Positions 44,975-55,600 of a stretch of 64,000 nucleotides of DNA are shown one piece after another. The position numbers and the translations under genes are program-made. Origin of the DNA: Symsagittifera roscoffensis. Its lineage: Eukaryota; Xenacoelomorpha; Acoela; Convolutidae. The notes beneath the pieces were generated by a model that had not been told where the DNA came from, did not search any database, and saw nothing but the letters and a program-made list of their open reading frames with translations. Each line of letters starts with the position of its first letter. Within the stretch, counting starts at the first letter, position 1. The DNA is taken from contig NC_087063.1 in the NCBI RefSeq assembly GCF_963678635.1, forward strand, positions 70,453,617-70,517,616, given 5' to 3'.

Positions 44975-46186
44975 TTAAAAAGTAAAATAAGCAATTATAA
45001 TTGACAGCAAAACAATAACCAATGCACCGAGAATTATTATCATATTTGAGTTCGAATAAGCTTGAGCTCCAGGTTTATCGAGTTTTGAATTCAGAGCCAC
45101 TTTTTGTTCCTTGCATCCATTGATCGCTGTAAGACCTCCAAGCGAGTTCTGCGAGAACACTTCTAGCTGATTTTCGTCATAACCAGCCAAAATTGGAATG
45201 TTTAAAAATTCACTCTCCATAAAACATCTTGCAGGTAGAGCTATGTCTACTGATTTAGATTTCTTAGCTTGTCCTGTTTCTGCGAACACTTGAGAAATCC
45301 TATAGAAAACCGATTCCGATAAATCCATAGAGATATCATTCAAGAGATCGGTCCAAGCAAGGTTTTGTTCACGAGCAAAAACTCCCAAAACGAGTATATT
45401 TCCTTTGATATTTACTTCCATTTTAGATTGTTCTGCTATATTGGAAGTTTCATCGTGTTTCGAAAGCTCGTAAATACTAAACGTTATTTCTTTGAGTTCC
45501 TTATTGAGGTGTATATTCACAAGGTCTTCAGGCTTGACACATTTTTGGTTTGACAAAATTATGACATCTTTTGGATTTAACTTCTTAATTATCTCTTTTG
45601 AGAGCTTCTCAATTACTGAATTATATTCTGCGAAGTTAGAACTAGATAGTTTCATGTCTAAATCAACCGATACTCTATATTTTCTAAATATATCTTCTAT
45701 ATTTCTTTCTGCTTGCTTTATTTCGACTGAGTTTACATTTGTTACGTTTCCTTTGCAGACTTGAATGGCAACACTTTGTAGCTTGTGAGTTGTTAAATCA
45801 AAATAAATTCCAACAAGAGTTGAGATGGTTCTGTTGAAATCTGACAGCTGAAATTGAAGATTAAGTAATGCCTTTGACAAACAACTTCTAATTTCCGAGC
45901 TGGCATTTTTCGTAAAGTCTCCTTTAGCGTTTTTCGGTTCCCCGCTAAAGGTAACAAGGAACCCTATCAAATGGATTCCAGCGGCAAGATGAGAAAGAAC
46001 ATAGGTCAAACTAGTTTTCACATCTTTCATGGTGTTCAAGTTCAACTCGTTTGATTTCAAAGCATCAAAGATCACCACTTCATCTTGACTTGTTTTGCGC
46101 GGTACCCCAATTAAAGAAAATACTCCAGGAGCAGATTTTTTCACATTTTCCGTAAACTGATTTGGAACTGTTACTTTAAGTGACAT
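44975..46186 (-). CDS. ODR-4-like tail-anchored protein
   Basis: 403 residues in one exon, from ATG at 46184-46186. Early: YVLSHLAAGIHLIGFLVTFS, comparable to the 'mL.gGl.vlGvf' block of ODR4. Middle: KGNILVLGVFAREQNLAWTD with a following helical segment. Late: VDIALPARCFMESEFLNIPI then LAGYDENQLEVFSQN, comparable to the 'LP.Rvf.p......DY' block. It ends in one hydrophobic helix (MIIILGALVIVLLSIIIAYF), as in ODR4, which is tail-anchored and helps GPCR and receptor trafficking to cilia. It converges on the NlpC/P60-like gene with 253 bp between them. The name rests on pattern and topology only. Confidence 0.6.
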   Translation of the reverse strand: MSLKVTVPNQFTENVKKSAPGVFSLIGVPRKTSQDEVVIFDALKSNELNLNTMKDVKTSLTYVLSHLAAGIHLIGFLVTFSGEPKNAKGDFTKNASSEIRSCLSKALLNLQFQLSDFNRTISTLVGIYFDLTTHKLQSVAIQVCKGNVTNVNSVEIKQAERNIEDIFRKYRVSVDLDMKLSSSNFAEYNSVIEKLSKEIIKKLNPKDVIILSNQKCVKPEDLVNIHLNKELKEITFSIYELSKHDETSNIAEQSKMEVNIKGNILVLGVFAREQNLAWTDLLNDISMDLSESVFYRISQVFAETGQAKKSKSVDIALPARCFMESEFLNIPILAGYDENQLEVFSQNSLGGLTAINGCKEQKVALNSKLDKPGAQAYSNSNMIIILGALVIVLLSIIIAYFTF

Positions 46187-46699
46187 GTTATAATCTAAAA
46201 CAGAAAATTTATCGCGAACTGCAGTTTACTGAGAGCAGCTATTAATTATACATTTTGCTTAGAGCTACAGATTTACTTTATCATTAATCAAGTTTAAATA
46301 ATACAAAATTATGAGACCAACATGCTTAAATGTAACAGAGGAAGTTAAATTGGGAATTTTGGAAGAAAACTTTTTAAAATCAAGATGATTTAATAAGTCG
46401 ACTGCTCAATTACGACTTCGATTAAATTAAGTTTCACACAGAGGCGAAGCAGAGCTTCGCACCATTTGCGATACAGCACAATCATAAAAAAAGCATGAGT
46501 CGAAAAAAAAAGATATTGAAAATAACTAGGAGAACCAAAATTTTCGTATGTCTCGATGAAGGACACCTAGGGCTCAGCTAAAGCTGGAGGTAAGTATTTA
46601 AAATTTTTTTTGAATTTGTTATACTGATGCTGGACTAAATGCGTAATTCCAAAAATTAGACTATGCCCATAAACTTAAATGTTTCTCAACTAAAGTGAG
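46187..46699. other. Upstream of the ODR-4-like gene; short T1 fragment
   Basis: GAGGCGAAGCAGAGCTTCGC at 46441 is the palindromic end of family T1 without the rest. Otherwise AT-rich and presumably the promoter side of the minus-strand gene. Confidence 0.4.
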
Positions 46700-47880
46700 A
46701 AGAGTGAACGTTTTTGAGATTTTGGAATTATCTCAAAAACCTAGCCTTGCTTTTACAAAAAATAAGGAGTAGCCGCTTCTGCAGGAAAAATTTGCGCCAC
46801 CACTTCTTTCGATTGAAATTATCATCCAAAAAAAATTCAAGTTTCTATAAAAATAGTCAAAATTCAAAAATCAGTAACCTTTTTCTGCTAAACACAGGTC
46901 GTGACCGGTAAAGTAGAGAATATTCCCAAAATGCATTTCTCGATTGAACAGTTAACCCGATAATTGGCAAGTAATTTTCGAGTCGAGTAAAAAAACTTCC
47001 AAAAAAGGTCCAATTTTTAAAACTTTAACTGGTTTAAAGACCATAACTTTTTTCTAGCAGAAACTGGGCGTAGCAAATTATAAAGTTAAGCTTCCAACTA
47101 CCTGTTGCGTCGATTAAACCTATGATATCAATTTTGGCTGGATAGTTATCGAGAAAAGACCAAAAAACGGTCAACAAATCAGAGAGTTAACACTTCCGAG
47201 AATCATAACTTTCTGTTTTAGAAAAAATTGGTCGTAGCCGCTAATGTAGAAAAAATTCACCGATCTGTTATTTCGATTAAGCCCAAAAATCTAGGTTTGG
47301 CCGGGTCGTTCTCGATACTAGTCAAGAAGTTTCAAAAAACGAACAAAAAACCAAAATTTTGACTTTTCCGAGGGCTATGATTTGTTTTGCATAAAAAATT
47401 TGGACGTAGTCGCATATGTAAATGAGCTTCACACAACCAGTTCTTTGGATTGAACCCAAAATCTCAGATATAGAAGGGTATTGTTAGCTCGAATTCAACA
47501 AAGTTTGAAAAAAAAACGCTCAAAATCTCAAAAATGACTTTTCCGAGGACGATAACTTTTTGTGTGCAAAATTGTGAGTGGCACCGCTAATGCATGGGAG
47601 CTTCCCACCACCCGTTATCTTCATTGTACCTAGAACCTCAGGTTTGGGAGATTTGTTTTCGAAAAAAAATTTGAAAGAAAATTTAAAAAACTGTCAAAAA
47701 AACTATTCCGAGGGCCAGTATTTTCTGTGCAGAAAAATTTGGGCATAACCGCTTAATAAAGGGAGCTTTTCACTACCATTTTATTCATTGAAACCTAAAT
47801 ATCAGATTTGGTAGGATAGTTTTTGAGAAAACGAAAAAAAAATATCGGTCAAATATTCCCCACAGACGTTTTCGAAGGCT
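46700..47880. repeat. ~170-bp tandem (satellite-like) array, about seven units
   Basis: Units contain an 'ataacTTttt.t' word, then GTAGCCGCT(A/T)ATG-like, GAGCTTC(C/A)CAC-like, a TTCGATT(A/G)AACC-like word and a TTTTCCGAGG junction. TTCCGAG occurs at 47194, 47366, 47541 and 47706 (spacings 172, 175 and 165). Earlier units from 46700 are more diverged. No coding role is seen. Confidence 0.75.
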
Positions 47881-49558
47881 GCAGACAAAAGGGGAAAGCA
47901 AAAAGAGCCCAGAGGAGTATGCAGCCACACAAAAAAGTAGGCTATCTTTTTATGTATACCCCTTTTTTGAAATTTAGTAGAAAAATTTTGGGGAAAAATA
48001 TATTTTTTTTTTGCAAAAAGTATTAAAATTTTCCAGGCGTCTCAAAAAAAAAATAAAAAAACCCTTACATTTTTATAATACCTGTTTTTATCAAACAGGA
48101 ATTCTAGACAAACATACCATGCTAGACATCTGCAATTCAAATAAGCAACTGGATAAAACTTTCGGAGCGGAAACAAGGCCGACAAGCTTTGAGCAGTCAC
48201 CTGTTAATCCGAAAAAAAACTTACTAGGTAAAAAACTTTTAAAAGTTTCAAGCCCCTCTGAAACTACCCTGTAATAACTAGCACTCAACCAGTAGTGAAA
48301 TTTGAAATTTTAAGAAATTGAGCATGTTTGGTTGCTGCAGAAATGATTCAACTGATTTCGTTGAATTATTTGTTAAATAGAAAAAGTCTATATTCCAGTT
48401 CAATAACGCTTGCTTATCGCAAGAGTAAAAACTATCTACGAAAGAATTTTGTTCGGCGGAATTTTGTTCAAACTATCAAAGTTTGGCGGAGATTATCAAT
48501 CAATTGAACAAAAATTTAGAGCGATAGGTTTGCGATAGATGCCTGAAAATCTTCTCCATATGTAATTAGTTCCAAAATTTCCAAAAATTCGAAAGAGGCA
48601 GATCGGTGCCCCAAACAAGGAGATACGCAAGTCAATGATATTGAAAAAATACGCAGTTTGAAAAACTTAATACCGAGCTTATATTCGGTCAATATAGGCA
48701 AAATTTAAATCAGCGTGTACAAAAAAAAACTTAAAAATTAGAATTCCTCAACACATGAAACAGAGCATCCATAACTTGCCAACCAAAAATATATAGTAAA
48801 GTTCATTTAAAAAATTTATATTTAACAAAAATTCATGAGGAACAAGGATAGCCAGTTGCTGTGCAAGTATCGCAGATTGTTACGACCATACTGACAGAAG
48901 CAAACAATTCAAATTGAAGAAAAAATTTCAAAAATCGATAAAAAGTTTGACCAATTTTTTAAAATTATTTCATCAATTGACTGAAACATTTCCCGTTCTT
49001 TTTTTTTCTAGAAAAAGCAACAGAATTATGTATTTTTTGAGCAGAAAACTTTCATTTTGCATAAGAAAAACTCTTGATCGGACTCGAATCACGACTCTGT
49101 GTCACCCAAGGCAGAGACATTGCTTCAGCACGAAAATCACAGATTATTGCATTTGACTCGATTATGAAGTAAGTTGACTCTGTTGAACGCGAAAATTGGC
49201 TACAAAGGGAATCATCACACAAACCTCTTGATTGTCAAAAACTTAAATTATTTACTGGAAAAATTTCGAATTCAAGATACTTGCTCACGCGAAAACAAAA
49301 TCCAGCTTTTGCCATCAACATTAAAACAGACGAAGTAAAGCTTCACACTATAATACATACTTTAAAAAATTATCTGAAAAACTGCCATATATTTCCGTGA
49401 GGCTAAATTTTGTAACAGTTGACAATTTGTGACGAGCGACAATTCTTAACAGTACATTCAGCTGGAACACTAATTCACGCGTAGAATTCCTCTCAATCGA
49501 ATGTAAGCGCCGCGAAGCAAGCCTATTCTAGTTGCGAATGCTTGGTTACGAATTGTCG
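47881..49558. other. Intergenic with repeat fragments
   Basis: Includes CAAGGATAGCCAGTTGCTGTG at 48844 (a second copy of the word at 34863) and a minus-strand tRNA-like fragment near 49075-49135 (GTGATTCGAGTCCGATCAAG). Short frames here show no motif. Confidence 0.4.
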
Positions 49559-50094
49559 CTTGCTGGGAATTGTCGTCCTACCGTATATTTCATACATTTC
49601 AAAACTTAAGGTTTTCGAAAATATTGTACCTAATTCACACAAAAACACTTAAGATTCCAAAACACTCAATTGACAAACTCAACCAAAGAGTCACTTTTAT
49701 CGAAGAGAACAGCTTTCTTTAAAGTTTTCTCATTAAACAAGAAAAAAATTTGCGATAAGTTAAAACATGGCCTAATTAAAATAAAACCTACTTATTGCAA
49801 ATTTTTTTCTTGTTTGATGAAAAAACTTTAAAGAAAGCTGTTCTCTTTCGATAAAAGTGACTCTTGCTGGGAATTGTCGTCCTACCGTATATTTCATACA
49901 TTTCAAAACTTCATACATGTCAAGCTTAAGGTTTTCGAAAGTATTGCACCTAATTCACACAAAAACACTCAAGATTCCAAAACACTCAATTGACAAACTC
50001 AATCAACGAGTCACTTTTATCGAAAGAGAACAGCTTTCTTTAAAGTTTTCTCATCAAACAAAAAAAAATTTGCGATAAGTTAAAACGTGGCCAA
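49559..50094. repeat. Direct repeat pair with an inverted copy between
   Basis: CTTGCTGGGAATTGTCGTCC begins at 49559 and, 304 bp later, at 49863; the copies run for over 200 bp with few differences. Between them, 49797-49863 is the reverse complement of 49688-49753 (GAGTCACTTTTATCG through the A-rich end), so the block forms a 66-bp stem with a 43-nt loop. The layout is copy, inverted part, copy. Confidence 0.8.
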
Positions 50095-50337
50095 ACAGCA
50101 ACCGGCTATACTTATTGCAATACGGAACCCTTTTGACAGTGCATCAGTACTTAGCTACCAAACTGAAGCAATTTATCAAAAACAACTTACAAGTCTTAAC
50201 TTGGATGTCAAGCTTGAAACGTAGCCAACAGACAATTGGAGAAAAGTCAATGAACGTTAAAGATCAGGGAAAAAACTTATTATTCTTGGAAGAAGTTATC
50301 GATTTCAAAATAAAAAATGTAGATCCTTAGGGCTCTT

Positions 50338-50615
50338 CGAGTTTCAAGACGAATTTATGATTGAACTTTTTTTGATATAATTAACTCAGTTTGAGAAAAA
50401 TGGACCAATAGGCAAAGTTTTGATTTGGCTGGGAAGTTTGAATATTTAAATCCATTTTCGAAACAAGAAGTTCACGCTTTTTTGTACCATTTCCAAGTTC
50501 ATTTTTGAGAACGCAATTTACCTAAATTTTAGCAGATGAACTTCGAATTAATTCAAAAAGTGATAATATACCTAGGAGCATTCAAAAAAGCATTAATATG
50601 CCTGCAAGCACAACT
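50338..50615. repeat. Dispersed repeat R2, second long copy
   Basis: Same order of words as at 40228: GAGTTTCAAGACGAA, CCATTTTCGAAACAAGAAG, GCAATTTACCTAAATTTTAG, AGCATTAATATG. Diverged but collinear. Confidence 0.6.
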
Positions 50616-51228
50616 GTAGAAATTTGAGAATATACGATTTTTTCCTGTTAAAAAACAACAAAAGAAAAATCACCAAGACTCTTCTTCCAGGAGACCAGGA
50701 GTCTTCAATTAAAGAAAATTAAGTTTCAACAAACAAATTCCATACCTTCAAGCTCCTGGAAACTCTAGAACTTTATTTCATCAGTTTTTTTCCATAAAAC
50801 TAGTCCATCTGAGGAAAATGATCAAAAGATAGTTTTTTTCTCAATGGCAATTATGAAAATTGCGATGTGCATTACAAAAAAAAAGAAATAATAACCTTTT
50901 TTGCACCTATTCCAGAGCAGAATTCGACGACAGTCAAACCGCGAAAAATCACTATTGAGCTTGAACAACTTATTTTTCTCGAGATCAATGATTTAACAAT
51001 GTTTACGGTTAGCGTTAAAAATCAATAAAACAATTTTTTAAATGTTCAGAAACATTTTTTCATTAGAAAAAACAAAAAAAAGTAAATTTCTCAGAACCCA
51101 ATAACAAGCACCATTTGAAACATTGAGATGTCACTCTAAAATAGAAAAAAATGCTGAGCCATGAAATTTCGCGTTGTGCAAGTCTAGCCGACAAAACGTA
51201 AGTTACCCAGGAAAACATAAGTTAACAC
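50616..51228. other. AT-rich spacer with an R3 fragment
   Basis: CAGTCAAACCGCGAAAAATC near 50933 belongs to repeat R3. Nothing else recognised. Confidence 0.35.
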
Positions 51229-51525
51229 GGGCGGAGCTGCACTTCGCAAACGTAAGCGAGAAAACGGCAAAATGGAAATCAAAAAATAAAAATAGATTTG
51301 GAAATTTTTCTATGAGCCGCAATTGAACCAGCGACCTGGAGATTACGATCAGGTCCTCGCATCTGCGGTAAGGTAGCTTGAAAATATGCAAACACTAGCC
51401 ACTCATACAGCCTATAGAACAGAACAGAAACTATTAAAATGCGAAAGCTATTCATCAAAAATGCCACCAAATGGTTAAAAATTGGATAGGCAACTTAACA
51501 CTACGCTCGTTTTGCTAGCTCACAT
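51229..51525 (-). repeat. Composite repeat family T1 with a different tRNA-like module
   Basis: The plus strand starts GGCGGAGCTGCACTTCGC and AAACGTAAGCGAGAAAACGG (compare AACACTAGCAAGAAAACGAC at 62216). The minus strand has GGCTGTATGAGTGGCTAGTG and CAGGTCGCTGGTTCAATTG as A- and B-box-like segments (51316-51412), a longer and different tRNA-like module than in the copies at 40531 and 62196. The body keeps ATGCCACCAAATGG and ACACTACGCTCGT. Confidence 0.65.
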
Positions 51526-51550
51526 GTGCAATTACAATTGCAAAATTACA

Positions 51551-51730
51551 GTTTTTGACCAGACTCGAACCACCGGTCTTTGTCGTCCCACTTACATGAC
51601 TTTACATTCGCTCAACCAGGGCAAAATTAGTTGCCGTAAATTAATTTGCTTTTAAGAAAGCTGTGCAGCGCAGAGGAGTCCAGTGAGCAAAAAGTTTAGT
51701 ACCTGGCTGCATTAGCCTTGCTAATAATCA
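51551..51730 (-). repeat. tRNA-like repeat family T2, copy 2
   Basis: The minus strand reads GCCCTGGTTGAGCGAATG through GGTGGTTCGAGTCTGGTC, a tRNA-like segment of about 66 nt; TACCTGGCTGCATTAGCC follows on the plus strand as in the copy at 39836. Confidence 0.6.
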
Positions 51731-52454
51731 CCCAAAACAAAATGCAAGATCGTGAAACGAAAAAAAAATCTTTCAAATCATGAATCCAATTTAAAAATTT
51801 ATTATGGAAATTTACACATTAAGCTGCTATAACGACAAAGCATAACTTTGAAGCCATTGGTCGACCAGAAACTGCTTTGAATAAACAGTCACATATTATG
51901 CTGACAAAATATCCTGATAGTCGTCAAATCAAATGTCATTTCGAAAAAAAATTTAGATGGCTTGTTTAAGACATAATACTCACAGAAGGACGATGAAATT
52001 TCTCGCAGGAAAAAACATAGAACAGAGTTGCAATACCATTGCTGATCACAATGATATTAGTCTCCAGAATTAAAGTCTAATCCTTCCGACTTTCCCTTCG
52101 GTCTCCGAAGGACAAGCTTTTGCTCATAAATACTCCTTTTCTCAACTTTCTATAAAATTTGATATTTTTAGTGCTAAATTAACATTTAACTTTTCTGACA
52201 ATAAAAAACTGCCTGTTTTCGAACCATAGATTATTTCTACATTATTTCCTTTTTACAATTATACACAAAGCAAAGATTTTTTACAAAACATAAATGCTTC
52301 AAAAATTAAATGCTACTTATATTACAATAAAAACATAAATTGCGCGACATAAATGCTAGTTTTAAGCACTATACACATTACACAATTCATTATTAGCTGG
52401 ATTAGCATTAGTTTTTGTTCACCTTGGTGAATATTTTTTGCGACCTATCGCCGT
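51731..52454. other. Downstream flank of the SCAR/WAVE gene
   Basis: 3' side of the minus-strand gene, AT-rich. On the minus strand it should hold the 3' UTR; TTTATT (AATAAA on the minus strand) words are too frequent to choose one. Confidence 0.35.
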
Positions 52455-52618
52455 TCACCACTCATCGTCGTCATCTTCAACCACTTGCATCGCCCTCACT
52501 GCTCTGATTCGAAGCGCGATCTCATCTGCAAAATTAGCCCCACCTCCCTTAAGTGGCTTCTTCTCTTTATCCTTCGCAATTTCCTCCGCTGTTCTCTTCT
52601 TCAAATTGTTTTTGTTAA
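52455..52618 (-). CDS. SCAR/WAVE last coding exon (central and acidic regions)
   Basis: Acceptor GTCTGTAG precedes 52618. The exon completes a split Phe codon and encodes NKNNLKKRTAEEIAKDKEKK, a Gly/Ala linker, ADEIALRIRAVRAMQ and VVEDDDDEW, then TGA at 52455-52457. Acidic residues plus a terminal Trp are the Arp2/3-binding signature; the acidic run is shorter than in vertebrate WAVEs. Confidence 0.85.
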
Positions 52619-55600
52619 CTACAGACAAAAACAAAATTTGAAAAAACAACAGAAACGAAAAGCTTGCTTATGTTTACTGAAATCAACAACAACCCTATCA
52701 AATATCTCTTGATAAGAGTATCAATTGTTAAAATGAAACGTTTCTATGACAACTTTTTAAATGCAGTCCTTGTCTAAATCAATTTCGAACTCGCAAGCCC
52801 TATTAGAAATGAAAGCTCCAGTTTTATTTTAATAACTAAATCAACAATTCTGTCATTTGATTTCAATTAAGGTTCAATTTAGGATTTTCTGAAGCCAACT
52901 ATTCAAGTGATCAAAAATCAATTTTCAATTTGAAATGAGCGCTAAAATTCAAAAACTACTGAATCAAGCTTTCAAGTTGTTTGCTGGCTTAAATGATTTG
53001 CTATAAATGGTGAAAAGAAAAAATCGAAAGGTAATGGTAAAAGGCTATCAAGCCAAAAGACTTTGAAAAATGTAGTTACCTCGATATCCAACAGTAGTTT
53101 GCAAAGCAATACAGAAATGAATAAGCTTTCCAAATTTTGAAAAAATTTCAATCTATTTCGATTGCCTGAATAAAATAGCAAAAGAAAAGCGTCCTTGAAG
53201 CAAGCAATTCAATCAGTGGAAAGGTGAAACATTTTTGCAGGCTTTCCTTCGTTCGCAGTGTTGAGATTTTTGGAAGCAAGATATTCAAGCGATATATCTT
53301 TGAACCAATTCAGTTTAATGTGACGGATTAAAGTGATTCGTGACAAAGTAAGAAGCAAGCTATGCTCCCATGAAACAACCATTTTTCGAGGAATTGAATT
53401 AGCGGACATTTATTAAGTTTTTGAAGCAAAAAAAATCAAGCTGTTCAAGTTTGAAAAATTTCAATTTAAATTGATAGCTTCAAGCGGTAAGGTATAAATA
53501 CAAAAGTTTTTGCAGGCTTTTTTTGACGTCTTGAATTGGTTAGCAAAAAGTTGTCTCCTTGTTGCAAGCTCATCAAAAGAATGAAAGATGATCTATTTTA
53601 AATTATTATGATACAAAAATTGATTGAATAAGTCGATTATTTAAAATCTTCTGACAATTATTTCGTCATGTGCAAGCTTCTTCGCTGTTCTAATGTTAGT
53701 TTTTAGTATTTTATTTTTCTAACTTTAAGATAACACTTTAAAATATCTTGAAAGTTTTGGCTATTATTGAACCGATCTGGTCGTAATAGCATAAATCGGA
53801 AGCTAATTGAACGGAGCAGCAGAAGGGTATTTGCCTATATCTTCTAACTGATGTATCTTCCAAAAAATTTAACTTCATTTTTTTTTGAGAAAATTGAATG
53901 TTTTTTTATGACATCAATCTGGTATTCAATTGGCCTCTATGGATTCCAAAAACAATTTTCTCTAAAACAAGTTATCAAAGGATTGAATTTCAAACTATGG
54001 CTCTTTTATTAGCTTGGAAGCAGCAAAACGTGAAAAAAAACACCAAGCAAGCTTTCAACTAAGTAAGAGTTGAAAGATACTAAAATGTTCTGATAACTCT
54101 AAAGGCTCCAAGAAAGGTGCTTTACTCTTTTATAGCACTCCTTTCAAGCCTCGAAGTGTGATAGTGGGGCCCTGTTAAAACATGTATCAGAGAGGAGTCC
54201 CGCATAACTACAACAAAAGTGTAGCTCAATAATTCAAAAGACATTTATCGGTCCTAATTAAATTGCTTATTCGCTTAAAATTGTTTGGTAGCTCAATTAC
54301 TTCGTGATGCCTTGCTTACCCAGCATTGTCTTGCGCTGCCCTGCCTAGCCGTGCACTGATCTGCCTTACCCTACATTCCTTAGTTATTCCTGCCTTGCTT
54401 GGCGCTGCTCTCGCTTGTGTGCGCAGTCCTGCCTGACACCTTTTCCGCAGCCCAGAGCTTCGTTTATTTTCGCTACTTTTGCCCTATCTTGCGCTGTCCG
54501 TCTTGCACTGCGCTACCTTGCCTGTGCTGCCTTGAGCTAAGTTGCTCTGCTTTCCTTGCGCTGCCCAGCCATGCTTTTCCTTACCATGCCTTGCTCCTCT
54601 TTGCCCTGCCTTGCTCCTCTTTACCCTGCCTTGTTCCTCCTTTTTCTGCCCTGCCCTCCTTGGCTCTACGCAGCCTTGCCTTGCTTTGCGTTACCTGGCC
54701 CTGCATGGCCTTGCCTGCCCTGTGTTGCACTGCCTGCGCTGCCCTGCCTTGTTTGCACTGCGCTGCCCTGCTTTGCGTTACCCTGCCATGCTTCTCTTTG
54801 CCCTACCCTGCCATGCTCCTTTTTGCTCTTCCCTGCATTTAGATGCCCTGCCCTTTCTTACGCCGCTCTGCCTTTCCATAATCTGCCCTGCCTCGCTTTA
54901 TGCTGCCCTCCCCTGCTTACCCCTTTGTACACTGAAATGCCCTTCTTCCCTTGCGCTACCCTGAGCTCAAAACTTCAAGATATTTGCGCTGATTTGCCTT
55001 GCGCCGCCCTGCCTTGTTTTCCTATGCTCTGCCCTGTCTACCACTCCTTGCCCTGCTTCGCCTTGCGCTGCCCTGCTCTCAGCACTTCAAAACAATCAAG
55101 TCTAAACATTTGACCTTTCCAAACACGTTTGATCAAGAAACTTTTATCAGGAGTTAGCTCAAATCGTTCAGTGAAATGTTACGATTGTCGAAACGTTAAA
55201 CAAGGCCCCCATAGCAATTGAAAACGATAAACAAATACATATAACAAGATACACGACCCAATGAGGAGACTGGAATAAATGCGGACTTGAATGGAATTCA
55301 CAATCTTAAGGTGCTGAATTTGGGAAAATTGTATGAGTGCTTTGTTTAATAACTGTCCTAGTTAGCTGAATGTAATAAAAATCCAACTTACATCCAGCAA
55401 GTTGAGACAGCAAATCGCTGCTTCCTCCTTCGCTGCTCGGTTTGCTCTCACTTGCTGACGGGGCACGTTTTAAATCAACGCCTCCTTGAATCTGATCCAG
55501 TAGACTTTTGCCTCCAGCATTTGACACAGATGGCTTTGGAGTTGAGCTTGCTCCACCTGGAGGCGGGGGAGGAGGTGGTGGTGGTGGCGGTGGTGGTGGA

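Noticed and set aside
54399-55113. Three long overlapping plus-strand frames rich in Leu, Pro, Cys and Ala
   Set aside because: They are by-products of the CTGCC/TTGC minisatellite; all three frames are open with the same few residues.
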